DNA of 64,000 bases from NCBI RefSeq assembly GCF_014192055.1, contig NZ_JACHXM010000009.1:1-64000 (forward strand), read 5' to 3'. Below the pieces are notes generated by a model, which saw nothing but the letters and a program-made list of their open reading frames with translations, searched no databases and was not told the DNA's origin. Both the position numbers and the translations under genes were made by a program. Shown in pieces: positions 58,809 through 64,000 of the stretch. This DNA is from Halomonas organivorans. GTDB taxonomy: Bacteria > Pseudomonadota > Gammaproteobacteria > Pseudomonadales > Halomonadaceae. Within the stretch, counting starts at the first letter, position 1. Each line of letters begins with the position of its first letter.

Positions 58809-59603
58809 TTAGAACGAGACCGGCTCGAGCGCCTGGCGACAGGCGCGCACCACCGACAGGGCGGCGAGGGTCGAGGTCTTGGGATTGCTTTCCAGGGGGT
58901 AGCCGTTGAGCTCGATGGTGAACTCGCCGAAGCGGCCCCTGGCATGAATACGATGAGTGTTTCGCGTGGTCGCCGGATCGACGGTCAGCTTCACCCGAGT
59001 GTCGCGCATGCCCACGCCGGCCAGGGCGATGGTGGCGGCGACGTTGGAGTTGGCCGGGAACAGCCTCGCGGCCTCGCCGGCGTCGCCCTCGAAGAACACC
59101 GTCTTCTCGGCGACGGCATCGAGGTCGACGAGCCGTTCGGCGTGGCTGCCCTTCCAACTGCGCGGCGCCTTGCAGGCCTCGTAGGTGACCTCGTCCAGGC
59201 CGCCCTCGCGGGCCGCCGACAGACCGTCCATGCCGGCTACCGCACCGGACAGCAGCTGCATGCGCCCGCCGCCCTCGCGAGCCGCGGTGGCGAGCCGCTC
59301 GTACAGGGCCTCGTCGGACAGCGCACCGGTGGCCACTACCGCCAGGGTCAGGCCGCGGCGCAGCACCGCCTCGCCGTGCTCGGCCAGGCCCGGCTGGCCG
59401 GCACACTCCACCACCAGGTCGGGGCGCGCGGCGCACTGGTCGATGGCGGTCAGCACCTCGGCCTGGCCGGCCAGGCGGTCGCGCACCCCGGCGGCGAAGG
59501 CCTCCGGCACCACCACCCAGGCCAGTTCCAGTCCCTCGGGCAGCAGGCGGTGCACCTCGCTGCCCATGGCGCCGTAGCCGATCATCATCAGTCGTTTGGT
59601 CAT
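58809..59603 (-). CDS. nadX: L-aspartate dehydrogenase
   Basis: A 264-residue NAD(P)-dependent enzyme matching the NadX family by eye, with the Rossmann loop IGYGAMGSEV at the start, VVECAGQPGLAEHG, and the late NSNVAATIALAGVGMRDTRVKL active-site segment. The family converts aspartate to iminosuccinate/oxaloacetate. In its place among catabolic genes, the role is probably not NAD synthesis. GGAG is 6 nt before the ATG at 59603. Confidence 0.88.
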   Translation of the reverse strand: MTKRLMMIGYGAMGSEVHRLLPEGLELAWVVVPEAFAAGVRDRLAGQAEVLTAIDQCAARPDLVVECAGQPGLAEHGEAVLRRGLTLAVVATGALSDEALYERLATAAREGGGRMQLLSGAVAGMDGLSAAREGGLDEVTYEACKAPRSWKGSHAERLVDLDAVAEKTVFFEGDAGEAARLFPANSNVAATIALAGVGMRDTRVKLTVDPATTRNTHRIHARGRFGEFTIELNGYPLESNPKTSTLAALSVVRACRQALEPVSF

Positions 59604-59619
59604 GGGGTTCTCCGCGTCG

Positions 59620-60414
59620 TCACAGGTGGCGGTTGAAGCCACCGGAGACGTCCAGGGCGGCGCCGGTGGTGAAGGAAGCCATCGGGGAGGCCAGGAAGAC
59701 CAGCGCGCGGGCCGGCTCCTGCGGGCGGCCCAGGCGCCCCATGGGGATGCCGCGCTTGGCGGCGATGGCGCCGGTCCACGCCTCCCAGCTCTGGGAGGTG
59801 TCGTCGCGCTGCTCGAAGCGGCGGCGCCACTGGCCGGACTCGACCATGCCCAGCAGGATGGAGTTGACCCGGATGCCGTCACCGATCAGCTCGTGGGACA
59901 GCGAGTGGGTCATGTTGAGCAGCGCGGCCCGCGCCGCCGAGGTGGCGATCATGTGCGGCTCGGGCTGCAGGGCCAGCAGCGAATTGACGCAGGTCAGCGA
60001 GCCGATCTCGGACGCCGCCAGCTGCTCGCGGAAGGCGCTCAGCGGATTGATGACCCCGAACAGCTTGAGGTTGGCCTCGGACAGCCAGGCCTCCCGCGGG
60101 GTGTCGTCGAAATGGGCCACGTAGCCCTGGCCGGCGTTGGCGATCAGCATGTCGGCGCCGCCGAACCGGCCGCGCACCGCCTCGGCGAAGGCCGCACAGG
60201 AGGCCTCGTCGAGCACGTCGCAGGTCTCGGCCAGCAGCTCGGCGGCGGGGAATTCCTCGGCCAGGGCGGCGCGGGCCGCCTCGAGCCGTTCGGGGTTGCG
60301 GCCGCACAGCGCCACCCGGGCGCCATGGGTCAGCAGCAGGCGCACGGTCTCGAGGCCGATCCCGGAGGATCCGCCGGTGACCACCGCCACCCGGTCTTCG
60401 ATCATAAAGCTCAT
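59620..60414 (-). CDS. SDR-family protein with altered catalytic residues
   Basis: A 264-residue classical short-chain dehydrogenase fold with TGGSSGIG near residue 13 and NAGQG near 93. The Tyr-x3-Lys pair is replaced: the aligned stretch reads IATSAARAAL, with Thr158 and Arg162 in place. Ser145 is present. Reductase activity by the standard mechanism is therefore doubtful. GAGGAC precedes the ATG at 60414; the gene is 13 bp from the hydrolase and 16 bp from nadX. Confidence 0.88.
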   Translation of the reverse strand: MSFMIEDRVAVVTGGSSGIGLETVRLLLTHGARVALCGRNPERLEAARAALAEEFPAAELLAETCDVLDEASCAAFAEAVRGRFGGADMLIANAGQGYVAHFDDTPREAWLSEANLKLFGVINPLSAFREQLAASEIGSLTCVNSLLALQPEPHMIATSAARAALLNMTHSLSHELIGDGIRVNSILLGMVESGQWRRRFEQRDDTSQSWEAWTGAIAAKRGIPMGRLGRPQEPARALVFLASPMASFTTGAALDVSGGFNRHL

Positions 60415-60427
60415 GGTGTCGTCCTCG

Positions 60428-61258
60428 TCAGTTCCGGGTGGATGGCGCCAGCAGCGGCCCGGCGAAGGCCGCGACGGCCGCGCCGAAGGCCTCAGGCGCA
60501 TCGATGTAGCTGGCATGCCCGGCACGCGGCAGGCCGCGATAGGGCAGCCCCAGGCGCTCGGCCAGGGCCCGTGAGGCCTCGGGCGTGGTGATGGCATCCT
60601 CGTCGCCGCACAGCACCGTGGCCGGCACCGGCAGCCCCTCGGGCAGGTAGCCCTCCAGGGCATCGTTGGCCAGCATCCAGCAGGCCTGGGCGAAGCCCTT
60701 CACGTGCAGGCGCTGCATGCCCTCGCGGACCCGGGCGACATCGGCATCATCGGCGCCATCACGCAGCAGGCGCGGGGCGCGGGCCGCGGCATAGGCCTCA
60801 TGGCCCTGCTCGACCAGCATCGTCCAGCGGCTGCGGTAGACGCTGTCGCGCTTGGCGTCGTCGGCATCCCGATAGCCGAGCGCCGGGTCGGCCAGGACCA
60901 CCCCGGCCAGCCGCTCGGGCCGGCGAGCGGCGAAGGCACTGGCCATCATCGCCCCCAGCGAGTGGCCGACCAGCACGCAGCGCTCGATGCCCAAGGCGTC
61001 GAGCCAGGCCTCGAGGCGCACGGTGTAGTCGGCCGCCGTGGGCTCGGCCGCGGCCAGCGGCTGGCTGTCGCCGTAGCCCGGAGCGTCCCAGGCCAGCAGC
61101 CGATAGCCACCCAGGTGCGCGGCCAGCGGTGCCCAGGAGGCCGCCCCGGAGCTGATGCCGTGGAGCAGCACGATGGCGGGGCCCTCGCCGGTCTCGCGGT
61201 AGGCCTGGCGGCCGGCGTCGAGCGTCAGGGTCTGGGGTGTCATGGCCGGCCCACTCAT
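60428..61258 (-). CDS. alpha/beta hydrolase
   Basis: A 276-residue alpha/beta hydrolase. LLHGISSGAASW gives the oxyanion region, GHSLGAMMA the nucleophile elbow, GDEDAI the acid and AGHASYID the histidine. It resembles both C-C hydrolases of meta-cleavage pathways and simple esterases; the neighbouring dioxygenase favours the former. The start ATG overlaps the cupin stop (ATGA); an internal ATG 15 bp downstream is possible. Confidence 0.88.
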   Translation of the reverse strand: MSGPAMTPQTLTLDAGRQAYRETGEGPAIVLLHGISSGAASWAPLAAHLGGYRLLAWDAPGYGDSQPLAAAEPTAADYTVRLEAWLDALGIERCVLVGHSLGAMMASAFAARRPERLAGVVLADPALGYRDADDAKRDSVYRSRWTMLVEQGHEAYAAARAPRLLRDGADDADVARVREGMQRLHVKGFAQACWMLANDALEGYLPEGLPVPATVLCGDEDAITTPEASRALAERLGLPYRGLPRAGHASYIDAPEAFGAAVAAFAGPLLAPSTRN

Positions 61259-61779
61259 CCGTTGCGCTTGACCTTGGACAGCGGATGATCGTCCGGATAG
61301 GTCGGGATCTGCGGCTTGGGCGTACCCAGCATCACGCACATCAGCGCCTCTTCCTCGCTCTCGTTGAGCAGGCCGCGGTAGATGCCCGGCGGCACGGAGA
61401 CCACGTCACGCTCCCCGAGCACGGTCTCGGTGTAGTGGTCGCCATCCTTGAGGAACAGGCGAATGGAGCCCTTGAGGACGAAGAACACTTCCTCGACGTC
61501 GTCATGCACGTGCAGCGGCCCCTCGCACTTGGACGGCAGCACCATGGTCGAGAAGGTGAAGTGCTCGGCCGGGATGGTGTTGGTGTCGTCGGCCACGCCG
61601 GTGGCACCGGTGCCGATGTAGCGCATCTGGGCACGGCGATACTTGGGATCGAAGTCGGCCTGGAACTTCAGGGCGTTCCAGTCGTACTTGCGACCCTTGA
61701 AGCGGGCGATGCGGGACTCGATCCAGTCCTCGAAGGACAGATCGTCGGGTTTACTCCAGGTAGCGAACTGCTCGGACAT
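61255..61779 (-). CDS. cupin-domain protein
   Basis: A 174-residue single-cupin protein. Motif 1 is intact, PLHVHDDVEEVFFVLKG, with HxH and Glu ligands; in motif 2, PPGIYRGLLN has Arg in place of the usual His, so the metal site would have three protein ligands. Its role is unknown; ring-opening dioxygenases, isomerases and sensors all use this fold. Gap to the dioxygenase gene is 174 bp, without clear signals. Confidence 0.85.
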   Translation of the reverse strand: MSEQFATWSKPDDLSFEDWIESRIARFKGRKYDWNALKFQADFDPKYRRAQMRYIGTGATGVADDTNTIPAEHFTFSTMVLPSKCEGPLHVHDDVEEVFFVLKGSIRLFLKDGDHYTETVLGERDVVSVPPGIYRGLLNESEEEALMCVMLGTPKPQIPTYPDDHPLSKVKRNG

Positions 61780-61953
61780 GGTGTCTCTCCTCGGGATCGC
61801 GCTTGGGTGTCGGGGAGGCCTCGTTGCGCGTGTCGCCCGGCTAGCGGCCGGATTCAGGACGAGGGGTCCCCGTGCCGGCCGCCCGTGGGCGACCGACCTC
61901 GATGGTGAAACTTGAGTGCTGCTCGATCGGCCAGCCCCGGGGCCGGCCTTGGC

Positions 61954-62883
61954 TCAGGCGTCGGCCTTCTTCTGGCGCCGGGTCTCGGCGTCGATGCCGC
62001 CCTCGATGGCCCACTCGGTGAACGATTCCAGGGAGTGCTGCATCTCGCGCGGCACCCAGGCCTCGGTCAGGTAGTCCTCGTTGGTGTAGTACTCGAAGGC
62101 ACCGCCCAGCGGGCTGTTGACGTACCAGAAGTAGGCCGAGGAGATCGGGTGGCGGCCGGGGCCGATGAAGGTGCTCCACTGGCGACGGTTCATCGCCAGG
62201 CCGCCGCCGATCACCTCGTGGATGTCGCGCACGGTGAAGGCCACGTGGTTGAGGCCCGCGCCGCGGTGCGGCAGCTTGAGCAGGAAGATGTTGTGATGGC
62301 CGCCACGCGCCTGCATGCGCAGGAAGACGGCGCGGTCGATGTAGCGATCGGAGACCGAGAAGCCCAGCAGTTCGCGGTAGAAGCGCTCGCTGGCCTCCAG
62401 GTCGTCGACGAAGAACACCGCGTGGCCGATGCCCGCCGGGGTGGCCCGCTCGTAGACCGGACTCGGCTGGTCGACGCGCTGCATGTCACCCCACTGGTTG
62501 ATCGGCGTGACCTCCAGTTCGACGTCGTGCAGCCGAGTGGGCCGGATGCACACGGTCAGGCCGTTGGGATCGCGGCATTCGAGGCGATCGCCGTGGTCGA
62601 CGTAGCCGGGCTGGTCGCGCAGGCGCTCGCGCAGCGGCTCCAGGGCCTCGAGATTCGCCACGCCCCAGGTCATGCGACGCAGGGTCGAGCCCTCCTCGAA
62701 GGCCGCCGGCAGCGCCGGGTCGTCGATGGAGCGCACCGCCAGGCGGGCGCCGTTGAGCGTCTCGAAGGTCGCGGCTCCCGCCTCGCCGTCGACCGGCGCC
62801 AGGCCGAAGTCCTCGACGAACTGCTTGCCGGCCTCGACGTCCTCGGCGCCGAACTCCAATGCTTCGATACCCACGATACTCAT
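61954..62883 (-). CDS. two-domain VOC protein, extradiol-type ring-cleavage dioxygenase
   Basis: A 309-residue type-I extradiol dioxygenase-like protein of two vicinal-oxygen-chelate modules (about 1-120 and 150-270). The second module has the complete iron triad His154 (GIGHAVFF), His213 (LNHVAFTV) and Glu264 (AFEYY), so it is probably an active Fe(II) enzyme. Substrate is unknown; members cleave catechols next to a hydroxyl. AGGAG precedes the ATG at 62883. Confidence 0.88.
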   Translation of the reverse strand: MSIVGIEALEFGAEDVEAGKQFVEDFGLAPVDGEAGAATFETLNGARLAVRSIDDPALPAAFEEGSTLRRMTWGVANLEALEPLRERLRDQPGYVDHGDRLECRDPNGLTVCIRPTRLHDVELEVTPINQWGDMQRVDQPSPVYERATPAGIGHAVFFVDDLEASERFYRELLGFSVSDRYIDRAVFLRMQARGGHHNIFLLKLPHRGAGLNHVAFTVRDIHEVIGGGLAMNRRQWSTFIGPGRHPISSAYFWYVNSPLGGAFEYYTNEDYLTEAWVPREMQHSLESFTEWAIEGGIDAETRRQKKADA

Positions 62884-63043
62884 GTCGATCTCCTGCTCTT
62901 GTGTGACGTCGACCGCCATGCTGGGCGATGTCACGGACACAAAGGGTCCCCGCTCGCGAGGCAAGCGCCTCGCGACAGTCGTCTGGTTGCCGTGTTGGCT
63001 CGAGCCGGACGTCAAGCGTCCGACGGGTTGGATCAGGGCGTCT

Positions 63044-63856
63044 TCATCTCATCTGACGCTGCCCTCCGGCGCCGCCCTGGTAGCCCAGCAGGTTGGAGAT
63101 GCCGTTGGCCGCCTCGGCGACCTCGAGGCGCAGGCGCTCGCGGTCGGCTTCGGGAATCTCGTGCACCGGCACCATGATGCTGACCACGCCCTCGACCTCG
63201 CCGTCATGGTTGTAGAGCGGGTAGACGATCGAGGAGATGCCGAACTGGAAGAACGACTCGGCGATCACGTAGCCGCGCTCGCGATCCTCCTGGACCAGCT
63301 GCCACAGCGCCTCGCGGTCGGCGGGAGCGCCGGGCTCCGCGTCCGGCAGCGTCGATTCCGGGTAGAGCGCCTCGAACTCCTGGCGACTCAGGCCGGTCAG
63401 CAGCATCCGCCCCAGGGAGGTGCGGTGCGCCGGCAGCCGCGTGCCGACGCTGACCCGGCGCACGGTGGCGTTGGCGGCGCTGACCCGGGCCACATAGATG
63501 ACGTCGCGGCCGTCGCGGATGGCGATATGGCTCGAGCAGCCGGTCTTGTCGCGCAGCGACTCGATCACTGGCTGGCCGACCTGGACCACGTCCAGGGAAG
63601 CGACGTACTCGAAGCCGAGCCGCAGCACGTTGACCCCCAGCGAATACAGGCCGGTGGACGGATGACGCCGGATGAAGCCCATGTATTCCAGCGTCTGGAT
63701 GGCGCGATAGGCCGTCGCCTTGGGGATATCGACGCACTTGACGATCTCGGCGAAGCTCATCTCCCGGTGGCTGCGACTCAGCTCCATCAGGATGATCAGG
63801 CCGCGCTCCAGGCCCGGGATCAGGTACTTCCTTGCGTCCTTCTCGGTGTCGCTCAT
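63044..63856 (-). CDS. IclR-family transcriptional regulator
   Basis: A 270-residue regulator with an N-terminal winged helix-turn-helix (MSFAEIVKCVDIPKATAYRAIQTLEYMGF) and a GAF-like effector domain (about 90-260). Such regulators commonly control aromatic-catabolism genes. It is the promoter-proximal gene of the same-strand cluster, 160 bp before the dioxygenase gene. The 144 bp upstream to the window edge show an imperfect inverted repeat near 63940 but no clear promoter. Confidence 0.93.
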   Translation of the reverse strand: MSDTEKDARKYLIPGLERGLIILMELSRSHREMSFAEIVKCVDIPKATAYRAIQTLEYMGFIRRHPSTGLYSLGVNVLRLGFEYVASLDVVQVGQPVIESLRDKTGCSSHIAIRDGRDVIYVARVSAANATVRRVSVGTRLPAHRTSLGRMLLTGLSRQEFEALYPESTLPDAEPGAPADREALWQLVQEDRERGYVIAESFFQFGISSIVYPLYNHDGEVEGVVSIMVPVHEIPEADRERLRLEVAEAANGISNLLGYQGGAGGQRQMR

Positions 63857-64000
63857 CGCGTCATCGCCTCTTGGTGTGGGTCGGTTTCCGCGCCGGCTGG
63901 CGGGCTCCTCTCTGAGCCCTGGCGCCCTTGCGCCTACGATACCGGAATCGGGACCCGGGAGCCGATTGCACCTCGGCTTCCCTTGGCGGCTTACCGTTGC

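Overview
The window is a contiguous stretch of chromosome from a high-GC, moderately halophilic gammaproteobacterium, most likely a member of the Halomonadaceae. This is a judgement from gene content, read by eye. The evidence is a teaABCD ectoine TRAP transporter operon (the Halomonas elongata osmolyte-recovery system), a BCCT betaine-type carrier, a hemCDXY cluster divergent from argH, an argH-lptM-lysA-dapF-DUF484-xerC-yigB run, and generally acidic proteins. No tRNA, rRNA, insertion sequence, prophage or CRISPR array was recognised.

Layout. 1-6 kb: the end of pyk, then mgsA and pgi, a pair of overlapping fluoride-channel genes (crcB) and a large MscS-family channel. 6.5-13 kb: the BCCT carrier, then hemCDXY on the minus strand. 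13.2-19.5 kb: a tightly overlapping plus-strand operon for arginine, lysine and peptidoglycan precursors, LptM and XerC. 19.8-22.8 kb: engB divergent from cytochrome c4, dsbA and an EEP hydrolase. 22.9-26.2 kb: a 2-oxoacid-type TRAP transporter. 26-33.8 kb: housekeeping genes (thiD, a universal stress protein, dtd, an NCS2 permease, an ABC-F protein). 33.9-37.5 kb: teaABCD. 37.6-40.4 kb: FKBP, a secreted PHB-depolymerase-like esterase and an AEC carrier. 40.4-40.75 kb: two tandem small RNAs. 40.8-51.7 kb: a LysR/EamA pair, trmB, thiSG, glcB, comM and ubiK. 51.8-54.2 kb: glnK-amtB-glnK under a sigma-54/NtrC-type promoter. 54.3-63.9 kb: an all-minus-strand catabolic cluster with an IclR regulator, extradiol-type dioxygenase, cupin, alpha/beta hydrolase, SDR, aspartate dehydrogenase, aldehyde dehydrogenase, ThDP decarboxylase and a DcaP-like porin.

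Two items stand out. First, 40377-40746 holds two copies, offset by exactly 207 bp, of a unit made of a promoter with a Fur-box-like overlap, a 5' hairpin, a diverged but still paired middle hairpin, an identical 39-nt core and an intrinsic terminator. This is the architecture of tandem iron-responsive sRNAs (PrrF/RyhB type). Second, the 54-64 kb cluster looks like a complete but unassigned degradation pathway, and its SDR lacks the canonical Tyr-xxx-Lys catalytic pair. A third pattern is a set of four intergenic heptanucleotide arrays that all fit AGC(C/T)NNN. Coordinates of coding regions include the stop codon.
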